Below are positions 8,617 through 16,724 of a stretch of 39,471 nt of DNA, in pieces. Where the stretch lies: the NCBI GenBank assembly GCA_020062425.1, contig JAGUWJ010000019.1:1-39471 (forward strand). The letters are read 5' to 3'. The notes under the pieces were generated by a model. That model ran no database searches. It was not told where the DNA came from and was given only the letters and a program-made list of their open reading frames with translations. Source of the DNA: Actinomycetota bacterium (GTDB lineage: Bacteria; Actinomycetota; Geothermincolia; Fen-727; Anoxymicrobiaceae). Position numbers and translations under genes: made by a program. Numbering within the stretch: position 1 is the stretch's first letter; the number at the start of each line of letters is the position of its first letter.

Positions 8617-9567
8617 ATGGCAGCAAACGAGTTCGTAACATCGGCACCGCCGCATGTAAAGACCAAAGATCTCACCGGTTCGGCCATGAGGGACGTAGCG
8701 ATCGCCCTCATTCCCGTGATAGCGGTTGCGATCGGATTCTTCAGGTTGTACGCGCTGGTGAACCTGACCGCCTGCGTCCTCGCGGCTATAGCCAGCGAAT
8801 GGGTAATGCGCAAGATAATGGGCAGGGAGCCCACCATCGGGGATTGGAGCGCAATCGTCACCGGTCTCTTCGTGGGATTGCTCCTGCCGCCCGCGTTGCC
8901 GTTCTACTACGGCATGCTGGGCACCGTCATTGCCGTCGCTCTGGTGAAAGAGCTCATGGGCGGCCTGGGTTACAACATCTTCAACCCAGCGCTCTTCGGG
9001 TTCGTGTCGCTCCTTCTGATATCCCAGCTCTGGTCGATGTGGAACACCAGCATCAACCTGGGAACAATCAACGGCGTGACCGGAGCCACACCGCTGACAT
9101 TCATCAAGGGTGGAGCGCTGAACGGGCTCCGTCCCGGCTACTGGAACCTGTTCCTGGGGAATCCCGGGGGCAGCTTCTCAGAGGCATCGGTGCTGGCGGT
9201 GCTGGTGGGCGCGGCGTACCTCATGTATAAGGGGCACATCACCTGGCACATACCGGCCTCCATCATTGGAACTGTGTTCGTGCTGACGGCGATTCTCGGT
9301 GAGAACCCGCTTTACATGATTCTCGCCGGCGGGGTGATGTTCGGTTCGTTCTTCATGGCGACCGACTGGGTCACCAGCCCTGACACGAAGATAGCCCAGA
9401 TTCTCTACGGCGTGCTGATAGGCGTGCTGATTGTGGTCATCAGGTTGTACGCGGCTCCTACGGGGGCGGTTGCGTACTCCATACTGATCGGCAACGCTTT
9501 CACACCCCTCTTGAACAAGCTGTTCGTGCGCAAGCGCTTCGGGGCTGTGAAATCGGCAGCGGCCTGA
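8617..9567 (+). CDS. rnfD: RnfD-like membrane flavoprotein (formate dehydrogenase-linked copy)
   Basis: 316 residues with about nine membrane helices. It belongs to the RnfD/NqrB family: the N terminus SAPPHVKTKDLTGSAMRDV, the KELMGGLGYNIFNPALFG segment and the late ATDWVTSP motif are characteristic. The TGATPL motif corresponds to the (S/T)GAT site where FMN is attached to Thr in RnfD. ATG 8617 has a GGGGGCGGG ribosome site. It is the last gene of the series and is followed by a terminator. rnfG, rnfE, rnfA and rnfB are not found. It could be the membrane path between the exported formate dehydrogenase and cytoplasmic RnfC. Confidence 0.9.
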   Translation: MAANEFVTSAPPHVKTKDLTGSAMRDVAIALIPVIAVAIGFFRLYALVNLTACVLAAIASEWVMRKIMGREPTIGDWSAIVTGLFVGLLLPPALPFYYGMLGTVIAVALVKELMGGLGYNIFNPALFGFVSLLLISQLWSMWNTSINLGTINGVTGATPLTFIKGGALNGLRPGYWNLFLGNPGGSFSEASVLAVLVGAAYLMYKGHITWHIPASIIGTVFVLTAILGENPLYMILAGGVMFGSFFMATDWVTSPDTKIAQILYGVLIGVLIVVIRLYAAPTGAVAYSILIGNAFTPLLNKLFVRKRFGAVKSAAA

Positions 9568-9591
9568 CGGCCTGAGAGAAATCGACCTGAC

Positions 9592-9626
9592 GCGGGGCTC
9601 CATCTCGGAGCCCCGCTTCATTATTT
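9592..9626 (+). terminator. Intrinsic terminator after the first rnfD
   Basis: GCGGGGCTC (9592-9600) pairs with GAGCCCCGC (9608-9616), followed by TTCATTATTT. It lies between convergent transcripts and may act on both strands. Confidence 0.8.
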
Positions 9627-9691
9627 CCGTTGGTCTTCCGTTGGTGCCTGACACCAACGGAAGTTTAGGTTATGGGTCCGTCCCCAACGTA
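9625..9691. repeat. Dispersed hairpin repeat, copy B
   Basis: A perfect 12-bp stem, CTTCCGTTGGTG with CACCAACGGAAG (9635-9646 and 9652-9663), has the loop CCTGA. Next to it lies GGGTCCGTCCCCAACG, the inverse of the GGGGACGGACCC block of copy A. On the minus strand the repeat encodes the last residues (LGTDP) and the stop of the P-loop gene at 9670. Confidence 0.85.
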
Positions 9692-10293
9692 AGTCTTGCC
9701 ATGTGGGCGGCTTTGCGCATGGCGGACTCGAACTGGCCTTCCTCGAAGAAGAGGACTTTTGCGCCGGGTGCGCGCTCGGCGAGCTCGCCCGCCAGACTCC
9801 CGACATCGGCCACCGCGAGTTCCCCCGCCAGGTTCACCAGAACCAGGTCGGCTTTCGCCAGCGCGGCGAGCGCTGAAGGCTTGAATGTACTGAACGGTAC
9901 GCTCATCAGGAATACAGCGAAGTCAGACTTTATGTGGGCGAGGGCGCTGTTTCCCTCGACGATGAGTATCCCCCCTCCGCGGAAAGCGCCCATGGCCTCG
10001 TCCAGTTCGCGCTCGAGTTCGCCTGGCGGGGCGTTTACCCATAGGACCAACGTGGCTCCGGCCTCGACCAGCGCGCCCGTGTCGGTTCCTGGCGCGGAGA
10101 TGAGGTCGCGATCGGAGACCAACCCCTCGGGGCCGTGCGCGCCACCCGAGCTGACCTTGAGCCCGTAGTCCGCGCCCAGCTCTTTCACCAGGTAAGACGC
10201 GAGGGTGCTCTTGCCGGCCTTCTTGGAGGAAGAGCTGACCGATACAACCAGCGTGCGGTCGGGCCGCCGGGGATCACTGCTCACCGGTGACAT
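9670..10293 (-). CDS. MobB-like P-loop NTPase, role uncertain
   Basis: 207 residues. The Walker-A-like segment SSSSKKAGKST lies near residues 20-30, and DTGALVEAGA resembles the region after it in MobB proteins, which assist molybdopterin guanine dinucleotide synthesis. The family assignment is tentative. Its ATG lies inside the 3' end of the LysR gene (20-base overlap), so the two are likely translated together. The last five residues and the stop come from repeat copy B, so the native C terminus may have been replaced. A role in making the bis-MGD cofactor of the formate dehydrogenase would fit the context, but it is inference. Confidence 0.6.
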   Translation of the reverse strand: MSPVSSDPRRPDRTLVVSVSSSSKKAGKSTLASYLVKELGADYGLKVSSGGAHGPEGLVSDRDLISAPGTDTGALVEAGATLVLWVNAPPGELERELDEAMGAFRGGGILIVEGNSALAHIKSDFAVFLMSVPFSTFKPSALAALAKADLVLVNLAGELAVADVGSLAGELAERAPGAKVLFFEEGQFESAMRKAAHMARLTLGTDP

Positions 10294-11179
10294 ACTTCAG
10301 GAACGAGTCGGCCGCCATGGAGAGGGGCCGGTCTTTGATGTTGACGACGTAGAAATCGCGGGAGTGGTCGAGGTCGGCCAGTTCTACCACGGCGATCAGG
10401 CCGGCGCGGGAGGGCTGCTCGGCGGCGAGGTTGCTCACCACCGCGACACCCATCCCGGACTGGACCGCAGAGATGACCGACTGCGTCGAGCCCAGCTCGG
10501 CCACTGTGGTCATGTCGCCCGGGTCGATCCCGCGGGCCTGCAGCCCCGATTCGAATGTCTTCCTGGTGCCGCTTCCGTTGAGCCGGTTGACGAACGGCTG
10601 GCCAGCGATCAGGGAAAGCTTCACCTTCCGCTTGGTGGAGAACTGGTGGTGGGGTGGGGTGATGAGAACCAGGCGGTCCCGCGCGAAGCGCTGGAAGGCC
10701 ATGTCACTCCCAGGCTCGGCGCCGGTGAATCCGAGCTCTATCTCGCTGTTCCGCGTCATCTCGATGACCCCGGACGAATCTTTGATGTCCAGAGAGATAC
10801 CAACCTCAGGGTGAATGGTACGGAACTCACTCAAGACCGGCGGAAGGATATACTCTCCCGGGATGTTGCTTGCGCCGACGAGGAGCTGGCCGGCCACCCG
10901 GCCGGTGGCTCTTGGTATCTCTGTGATCATCAGTTCCCGGTCCGCCAATATCTTCTTCGCGTGCGCGTAAGCCGTGCGGCCGGCCGGGGTGAGCACTACC
11001 CTGGAGTGAGAGCGGTCTATGAGAGGAGCCGACAGCTCCTTTTCGAGCGACTTGATCTGGAGTGAGACCGCAGGTTGGGTAAGTCCCAACCGCCGCGCGG
11101 CGGAGCTGAACGACTCCAGGTCGGCCACCAGTATGAACGTCTCGAGAAGCGATATGTCGAGCCCCAAGTCGAGGACCAC
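10274..11179 (-). CDS. LysR-family regulator, selenium-metabolism-associated type
   Basis: 301 residues from GTG 11179. The N-terminal winged helix-turn-helix reads LLETFILVADLESFSSAARR then LGLTQPAVSLQIKSLEKEL, which is diagnostic of LysR regulators. A periplasmic-binding-protein-like effector domain follows. Start choice: an upstream ATG at 11332 would run through the tRNA-Sec, so it is rejected; TTG 11167 is another option. It is encoded just behind the tRNA-Sec in the selenium cassette, like a known group of LysR regulators that co-occur with selAB. Its targets may include the dyad at 16658-16672. The ligand is unknown. Confidence 0.85.
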   Translation of the reverse strand: MVLDLGLDISLLETFILVADLESFSSAARRLGLTQPAVSLQIKSLEKELSAPLIDRSHSRVVLTPAGRTAYAHAKKILADRELMITEIPRATGRVAGQLLVGASNIPGEYILPPVLSEFRTIHPEVGISLDIKDSSGVIEMTRNSEIELGFTGAEPGSDMAFQRFARDRLVLITPPHHQFSTKRKVKLSLIAGQPFVNRLNGSGTRKTFESGLQARGIDPGDMTTVAELGSTQSVISAVQSGMGVAVVSNLAAEQPSRAGLIAVVELADLDHSRDFYVVNIKDRPLSMAADSFLKYVTGEQ

Positions 11180-11186
11180 CCTGTTC

Positions 11187-11282
11187 TGGCGGAGGTGCGT
11201 AAGAATCGAACTTACCCAGCGCCGGTCAAGACGCCACAACGGTTTTGAAGACCGCGCCGCCCACCAGGACGGATCCACCTCC
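11187..11282 (-). tRNA. selC: tRNA-Sec (anticodon UCA)
   Basis: 96 bases including an encoded CCA. On the minus strand it starts GGAGGTGG and ends CACCTCCGCCA, giving a long acceptor stem. The anticodon loop CTTCAAA carries TCA, closed by GCGGT/ACCGT. A long extra arm of about 20 bases follows, then a T arm GTAAG-TTCGATT-CTTAC. These features (long acceptor stem, long variable arm, UCA) define bacterial tRNA-Sec. The eighth acceptor position looks like a G-G mismatch. It lies between selB and the LysR gene, on the same strand. Confidence 0.93.
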
Positions 11283-11309
11283 TCTGATGAACATGACAAT
11301 GATACACGA

Positions 11310-13214
11310 TTAACGTATCTTCCGAACGTCACCCACCCTGACCGTGACGCGCGTCCTGTCGAAGTATTCTAACAGCGGAAGGGCGTACTTCCTGCTGGTG
11401 CCGACCGCGTTCTTGAAGTCGCTCACGGTGATACCCTGTTCGCCCGTCGCCTCCCTCAACCTGGCCTCCGCCTCCGCCACGGCCGCGGGCGCGAAGAACA
11501 GCTCCGGCGACACCCGGATAAGCCTGCCGTCCTTCTCTGCGACCGCCAGCAGCTCAGCCAGGGCCGGCTTGGCCTGCCCGAGCGCGCCCGAGAGCTCGCT
11601 CAAGCCGGGCGGAGCGAGCGGGCTCGCCTCGATTCGCGAGACCAGTTCGTCCATCAGGGAAGCCTGCGCATCTGTGACCTTCTTCGAGGAGCCTGACAGC
11701 CTGACCACCTTGCCCTCGATCTCGAGGCTCTCCCCGCGGGACATCATATCGAGGAGCGCGTCCGCCGCCCTGCCGTCCCATGAGGCAAGAACCTGCTTCT
11801 TCAGTGTCTCTTTCTCCATGCCGTCCGCCAGGGGCCTCGAGGCGTGGAACCGCTCCAGCGCCGCGGTGACGCTCTCCACGGCGTCGGCGTAACACCCCCG
11901 GTCGATGAAGAGCCCCCTGTCGCCCAGCGGGACGGCGCTGCCGGCGCTCTTGAGCTCTTCCAGAGCCGCCTCGACCGTCGCGGGCGGAAGCCCGGAGTCA
12001 AACACCAGTCTCTGCGTTGTCACGGGCGCGCCGGCCCTGGCGAGGTAGATGGATATCGAGCGCGCGTAGTCTCCCTCTCCCAGAGCATCGAATTCCTCGA
12101 GGGCTTCCGGGTCTTCGACCTTGTGCTTGCGGGGGTGCGGATCGACCACCTTGCCGCCGCCGATGGTGGTGACGGGGGAGTAGCTGCGGAGGACGAAACG
12201 GTCGCCGGGGGCGCAGACCACAAGAGACTCGAGCCTCAACTGGGCAGGGACCTCGCTTCCCGGTTCGATCCTCTCCGCCCCCATGGGGTATATGCGGCCC
12301 AGGACCTCCCTGGTGCCGTGGTGAAATCGCAGCCTTACCCCTCTCCTGAGAGGCCTCGAGGAACTCTTGAGCAGCCTCACCCGTGCGTCCAGCATGTAGG
12401 TGGGCTCGAGGTAGCCGGGCACGGTGAGCACGTCGCCCCTGGAGACGTCGTTCCTGGTAATACCGGGCAGGTTGACCGCGACCCGCTCTCCGGCGTACGC
12501 TGCCTGCCTTTCGGAATCATGCACCTCGAGCGCACGGGCCCTGACCTCCCGGCCCGCAGGCAGAAGCTCCAGCTGCTCGCTCCCGTGGATGGAGCCGCTC
12601 CAGAGCGTCCCCGTAACGACCGTGCCGATTCCGCGCAGTGAGAACACCCGGTCGATGGGAAGTCTGGCGGGAGCCGCTTCGTCCTTGAACCGTACCGCCG
12701 CAGACTCTCTCTCCAGGATGGCCTTGAGCTCTTCGATCCCGGCCCCGGTCACTGCCGAGACCGCGACCACCGGGGATCCCTCGAGCGCGGTCTCCAGAAG
12801 CAGCTCGTTCACCTCGTCCTCCACCAGGGACAGCATCTCCTCGTCCACGAGGTCCGACTTGGTGATGCCCACCACCGCGCGGGTCACACCGAGGAGATCG
12901 AGGATGGCAAGGTGCTCCCTGGTCTGGGGCATCACGCCGTCATCCGCCGCCACCACCAGTAGGGCCAGGTCGACCCCGGTGGCTCCGGCCAGCATATTCC
13001 TGACGAAGTTCTCGTGCCCCGGGACGTCGACGATGCCGACCTGCGAGCCGTCCGAGAGCTCGAACGGTGCGAAACCCAGGTCGATGGAGATGCCCCGCTC
13101 TTTTTCCTCCGCGAGCCTGTCGGTGTCTCTACCGGTCAGGGCCTTCACCAGCACGGTCTTGCCGTGGTCGATGTGCCCCGCGGTCCCGATGATCAGGCGG
13201 CGCTCGTTCTTCAA
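11310..13214 (-). CDS. selB: Selenocysteine-specific elongation factor SelB
   Basis: 634 residues. The GTPase domain has G1 GHIDHGKT (residues 13-20), DVPGHENFV and TKSD. EF-Tu-like domains II and III follow, then the SelB-specific domain, and the C-terminal third forms winged helices that bind SECIS hairpins. Length fits the family (about 610-640). It starts at TTG 13214 with GGAGG a few bases upstream, only 16 bases after selA. It delivers Sec-tRNA to the UGA codons of fdhA and selD. The tRNA-Sec lies 27 bases downstream on the same strand. Confidence 0.97.
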   Translation of the reverse strand: MKNERRLIIGTAGHIDHGKTVLVKALTGRDTDRLAEEKERGISIDLGFAPFELSDGSQVGIVDVPGHENFVRNMLAGATGVDLALLVVAADDGVMPQTREHLAILDLLGVTRAVVGITKSDLVDEEMLSLVEDEVNELLLETALEGSPVVAVSAVTGAGIEELKAILERESAAVRFKDEAAPARLPIDRVFSLRGIGTVVTGTLWSGSIHGSEQLELLPAGREVRARALEVHDSERQAAYAGERVAVNLPGITRNDVSRGDVLTVPGYLEPTYMLDARVRLLKSSSRPLRRGVRLRFHHGTREVLGRIYPMGAERIEPGSEVPAQLRLESLVVCAPGDRFVLRSYSPVTTIGGGKVVDPHPRKHKVEDPEALEEFDALGEGDYARSISIYLARAGAPVTTQRLVFDSGLPPATVEAALEELKSAGSAVPLGDRGLFIDRGCYADAVESVTAALERFHASRPLADGMEKETLKKQVLASWDGRAADALLDMMSRGESLEIEGKVVRLSGSSKKVTDAQASLMDELVSRIEASPLAPPGLSELSGALGQAKPALAELLAVAEKDGRLIRVSPELFFAPAAVAEAEARLREATGEQGITVSDFKNAVGTSRKYALPLLEYFDRTRVTVRVGDVRKIR

Positions 13215-13230
13215 GAGGCCTCCGGCCGGC

Positions 13231-14649
13231 TCAGGCGAGGGCCGCTATGGCCGCGGCCAGCTCATTGATCTCGTCGTCCGACACCGTTCGGAGGTCGAAG
13301 AGCAGTCTGTCTTCGTGTACCCGGCAGACCACCGCCGGCTCGCGGCCTCGCAGGGCTATTTCCAGCTCGGCCGCGGAGACGCGTTTGGAGGATACGCTGA
13401 GACAGAAGGTGGGAATCTCCGCTGTGGGAAGCGTGCCGCCTCCCGCGCGTGAGGTCTCGGGCACGACCTCGCAGGAGAGGCTATCGGAGTCCGACCCGCC
13501 GAGAGCCCTCTTCAACTTGTTGGCCCTGCGCTTTACCTTTTCCGCCGGCTCCGAGAGCATGCGGAGAGCTGGGAGGGACTCGAGCGCGCTGTCGGGCTCC
13601 AGGTACTCCCTGAGAGTAGCCTCAAGCGCGGCAACCGCCATCTTGTCCGAGCGCACGGCGCGTGCAAGCGGGTGGCGGCGTATCTCTTCGACGTACTCGG
13701 CGGTGCCGACTATCAGCCCGGCCTGTGGGCCGCCCAGGAGCTTGTCCCCGCTGAAGGTGACCAGGTCGGCGCCCTGGGCGATGCTGGCGCCGGCGGTGTG
13801 CTCTCCCTCCAGGCCGAAAGGCTCCAGGTCCACCAGAGAACCGCTTCCCAGGTCCTCGGCCACGGGGATGAAATGCTGCCGCCCGAGCTCGACCAGCTCC
13901 GAGAGGGGAACGTCCTCGGTGTAGCCGACCATTTTGAAGTTGCTCTTGTGGATGTTCATTATGAGCGCCGTTTCGGGGCCGATGGCGTTGCTGAAGTCCT
14001 CCAGGCGGGTCCTGTTGGTGGTGCCGACCTCTATGAGCCGTGCGCCGCCCTGGCTCATTATGTCGGGGAGCCGGAACGAGTCACCTATCTCCACCAACTG
14101 GCCCCGAGAGACGATGACCTCTCTGCCTTTCGCAAGCGCTGAGACCACCAGCAGGACCGCGGCCGCGTTGTTGTTCACCACCACCGCCGCTTCGGCCCCG
14201 GTCAGGGCGCAGAGCAGAGACTCCAGGTGATCCTGGCGCGAGCCTCTCGTCCCTTCGTCGAGCCGGTACTCCAGATTGCAGTACCCTCTGGAGGTCCGCA
14301 CGACCGCCTCCAGCGCGCGGATGGAGAGAGGGGAGCGGCCCAGGTTTGTGTGCAGGATGACCCCGGACGCGTTGATGACCTTCACCATCCTAGGCTTCAT
14401 GGCGCGCCGCGCCTCCTCGCGCACCTTGCCGGCCAGGCTCTCCGTCTCGAACTCGGATGGTGAGAGGCTTCCAGTGGAGCCGGAAAGAATCGTCTCGCGG
14501 AGTCTCTCGACGACACGCCGGGTGGCGTCGAGGACGACCTGCCTGGGCAACCCGGTGGTCTCGTCATCTGCGAGCGCCGCGGCGGCCAGGTCGTTGACCT
14601 GTGGTATCTTTCTCAGCAAGTCGCGTGAAGCGTTATCAGTGGGATTCAT
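13231..14649 (-). CDS. selA: L-seryl-tRNA(Sec) selenium transferase SelA
   Basis: 472 residues. It is a PLP enzyme converting Ser-tRNA-Sec to Sec-tRNA-Sec with selenophosphate. The PLP lysine is K303 in FSGDKLLGGPQAG; the N-terminal domain used for tRNA binding and the NASGVILHTNLGR segment are typical. Length matches E. coli SelA (463). The ATG at 14649 has no clear ribosome site directly upstream, unlike its neighbours, so translation may depend on coupling to yedF, which ends 24 bases earlier. Confidence 0.97.
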   Translation of the reverse strand: MNPTDNASRDLLRKIPQVNDLAAAALADDETTGLPRQVVLDATRRVVERLRETILSGSTGSLSPSEFETESLAGKVREEARRAMKPRMVKVINASGVILHTNLGRSPLSIRALEAVVRTSRGYCNLEYRLDEGTRGSRQDHLESLLCALTGAEAAVVVNNNAAAVLLVVSALAKGREVIVSRGQLVEIGDSFRLPDIMSQGGARLIEVGTTNRTRLEDFSNAIGPETALIMNIHKSNFKMVGYTEDVPLSELVELGRQHFIPVAEDLGSGSLVDLEPFGLEGEHTAGASIAQGADLVTFSGDKLLGGPQAGLIVGTAEYVEEIRRHPLARAVRSDKMAVAALEATLREYLEPDSALESLPALRMLSEPAEKVKRRANKLKRALGGSDSDSLSCEVVPETSRAGGGTLPTAEIPTFCLSVSSKRVSAAELEIALRGREPAVVCRVHEDRLLFDLRTVSDDEINELAAAIAALA

Positions 14650-14673
14650 GCTGGTAGTATATCTTAGACGTAC

Positions 14674-15276
14674 CTACAGCGAAACGAGCCGCCCGGCGGA
14701 TGTGAGCACCGAGTGTATCTCGTACATGTTGCTGATGCGCCCCACGGCCAGGCGGTCCTCGAGACCGTAGAAGTCGAGGCAGGTCCCGCAGGCGAGGACT
14801 TCTGCCCCCCGTGCCTCCAGCCGCCTCACGTGGTCTATCGTCTCATCGTTTTCGGTTACCAGCCTTACCCCGCTGTTCATGAATACGATTCTGGCAGGGA
14901 TCAGCTCTGCTTCGGCGCTGGCGAACAGGAACGCTTTCATCAGAGCCTCGCCCAGTTCGCGCTCGCCTGATCCCAGGACGTTGGAGGAGATGAAGACGAC
15001 CGTTGGAGAATCGCCCCCCCAGCAGGTCAGTTGAGCCTGCGACGGTGCCCCGGCACTCTCGAGACCCGGGGTCACGGAGATCAGGAACCCGCCCGCAACG
15101 TTCTTCACCTCGACCCCGCACCCGGAGGTCCTGGCGAACCGCGAGACGTTCTCGCGCGCCGCTTCGTTGTCGACCAGTACCGTGAACGGACCACGCCCCC
15201 TCGAAAGGGCTTCCCGCGTCTTCAATACCGGCTCCGGACAGTTGAGGCCTCTGCAGTCGATGTCGGCTTGCGCCAT
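14674..15276 (-). CDS. yedF: YedF-like selenium metabolism protein (TusA + DsrE-like domains)
   Basis: 200 residues from ATG 15276; longer readings overlap selD and are rejected. The first 75 residues form a TusA/SirA domain with the catalytic C-P-E-P motif (CRGLNCPEPVLKTREAL). The second part is a DsrE-like domain that ends with ACGTCLDFYGL. This two-domain shape is that of the YedF family seen in Sec-using organisms and thought to carry or sense reactive selenium or sulfur. The ribosome site GAGAGGAAA overlaps the end of selD, 2 bases away, so the two are tightly coupled. Confidence 0.9.
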   Translation of the reverse strand: MAQADIDCRGLNCPEPVLKTREALSRGRGPFTVLVDNEAARENVSRFARTSGCGVEVKNVAGGFLISVTPGLESAGAPSQAQLTCWGGDSPTVVFISSNVLGSGERELGEALMKAFLFASAEAELIPARIVFMNSGVRLVTENDETIDHVRRLEARGAEVLACGTCLDFYGLEDRLAVGRISNMYEIHSVLTSAGRLVSL

Positions 15277-15278
15277 TG

Positions 15279-16331
15279 TTATTTCCTCTCGTACTCGATC
15301 GTGATGTGCCCCGCCGCGCCCTCCAGCGCCTGACCCACCATGGCGGCGTCCGGGCAGGGACCCGCCCGGAGCTCTCGCTGAACCACCGAGGCGAACTCCG
15401 GATCTACCGCAGCCAGCAGGCCCCCCGACGTCTGTGGGTCGAAGAGGCACTGCACCTCCAGCTCGTGTTCTCGGCCGGTCTGATCCCGCACGCCGGTTGC
15501 GTACTCCCTGTTTCGGTGCAGGCCCGCGGGAGCCATCCCCATGGATGCCATCTCCACCGCGCGCTCGAAGAACGGCACCCCGGCGGTCCATATCACCGCT
15601 GAGACGCCCCCGGCCTTGAGCATATCCGCCAGGTGGCCCACCAGGCCGAACCCGGTCACGTCGGTGCAGGCCTTGACCCGGTGCCGCGCGAGCACCTCCG
15701 CCGCTCCGGCGTTCAACCGGCGCATCGAGTCTATGGCGTCGGCCATTTCTTTCTCGTCGATCACGCCCCCCTTGAGGGCGGTCGCGAGCAGGCCGGTCCC
15801 CAGCGGCTTGGTCAGCAGGAACAGGTCTCCCGGCTTCGCTCCGCCGACGCCTGTCATGCGGCGCGGGTCCACAGTCCCCGTCACCGCGAGGCCGTACTTG
15901 AGCTCGTCGTCCTCGATGGTATGGCCTCCCGTGACGACCGCACCCGCTTCGTGGACCTTGTCGTGCCCTCCACGGAGTATCTCTCCAACGACGTCCGTCT
16001 CAAGGCCGCAGGGGACCGCCAGCATGTTGAGAGCGGTAAGGGGCCTTCCGTTCATTGCGTAGATATCGCCCAGCGCGTTGGCTGCTGTTATCTGGCCGAA
16101 CGAATACGGGTCGTCCACGATAGGTGGGAAGAAGTCGACTGTCTGGACCAGGGCGAGATCGTCCGCGAGCTTGTACACGCCCGCATCTTCCCCCGCGGTC
16201 ACGGAGGTCAACAGCTCCGGTACGGTCTCCTCCGGCAGCCGTGCCAGTATTCTCTCGAGGTCACCCGGACCCAATTTCGACGCTCACCCGGCGCGGCTGG
16301 AGTAAGCCGTGAGCCTGATCTTATCGGTCAA
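15279..16331 (-). CDS. selD: Selenophosphate synthase SelD, itself a selenoprotein (Sec16)
   Basis: 350 residues counting Sec. It makes selenophosphate from selenide and ATP. Conventional reading starts at TTG 16274, which removes the catalytic N terminus. Extending through TGA at 16284-16286 gives MTDKIRLTAYSSRAG-U-ASK, which lines up with E. coli SelD (IRLTQYSHGAG-C-GCK), where the Cys/Sec is catalytic. The TTG at 16331 follows an excellent GGAGGTGAGGAG ribosome site placed at the end of the DUF3343 gene, 4 bases away. The AIR-synthase-like ATP-binding body is normal (for example GQITAANALGDIYAMNG). So SelD depends on its own product. Confidence 0.93.
16255..16286 (-). promoter_or_regulatory. 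Putative SECIS hairpin of selD
   Basis: After the UGA, GGTC and GACC pair around the loop CGGGT. Counting U of UGA as 1, G23 and U24 fall in this loop, the same spacing as in fdhA. The stem is short (4-5 bp), and position 17 is G rather than U. Confidence 0.65.
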
Positions 16332-16335
16332 CTCC

Positions 16336-16584
16336 TCACCTCCCCGTTTCAGTCGTGCGCTTCTTCTCGTAAGGGAATATCAACTCGCAACCTGTACATT
16401 CCGCCCGGCCGAGGACTGCTCTCGCGCGTTCGATCCACTGATCCTCTATGAGTAGCGATATGCCGCATTCTGACGTTATCTCCGCGGGTGTGGGAATCAC
16501 CGCGCACGGGATTAACGCACTCTTTAGAGTGCTTTCTGTCTTCAGCGCAGCGTTTGTCGAGTGAAACCAGAGCAGACAGCGCAC
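16336..16584 (-). CDS. DUF3343 family, putative Se/S carrier-like protein
   Basis: 82 residues. The pattern LLWFHSTNAALKTESTLK, then IPTPAEITSECGISLLI, is that of the small DUF3343 proteins often found beside selD and yedF and proposed to bind selenium or sulfur through the conserved Cys (TSECG). GTG 16584 follows a GGGAAGAA ribosome site; a longer start at GTG 16620 has no such site. It is the first gene of the selenium operon and overlaps the selD ribosome site. Its biochemical role is not established. Confidence 0.82.
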   Translation of the reverse strand: MRCLLWFHSTNAALKTESTLKSALIPCAVIPTPAEITSECGISLLIEDQWIERARAVLGRAECTGCELIFPYEKKRTTETGR

Positions 16585-16657
16585 TTCTTCCCACCCTCTC
16601 CGACTGCGGCGGTCAAGCACAACAAGTGATTAGATATTTTACTGGATTCGATTAAAA

Positions 16658-16672
16658 ATTGTTATATACAAT
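16658..16672. promoter_or_regulatory. Candidate LysR-type operator (T-N11-A dyad)
   Basis: ATTGT-TATAT-ACAAT is an inverted repeat holding T-N11-A, the general LysR box. It lies in AT-rich DNA between the leftward selenium operon and a rightward promoter whose -35 begins 13 bases further on. The cassette's LysR protein is the obvious candidate binder, by inference. Confidence 0.45.
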
Positions 16673-16685
16673 AGGCTGACCTGCA

Positions 16686-16715
16686 TTGACAAATCCGCAG
16701 CCGGAATGCTATCCT
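16686..16715 (+). promoter_or_regulatory. Promoter for the first leader RNA upstream of the hydrogenase operon
   Basis: TTGACA at 16686-16691, 18 bases, then TATCCT at 16710-16715, with an extended -10 TGC directly before it. The transcript would begin near 16722 and enter the structured leader. Confidence 0.65.
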
Positions 16716-16724
16716 CCCGCCCAA

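Noticed and set aside
10274-11332. A 352-residue LysR protein starting at 11332
   Set aside because: The extra N-terminal part would translate the tRNA-Sec gene and has no LysR similarity; the normal start is near 11179.
15277-15591. N-terminal extension of YedF
   Set aside because: It overlaps selD in another frame; ATG 15276 has a ribosome site and begins the TusA domain.
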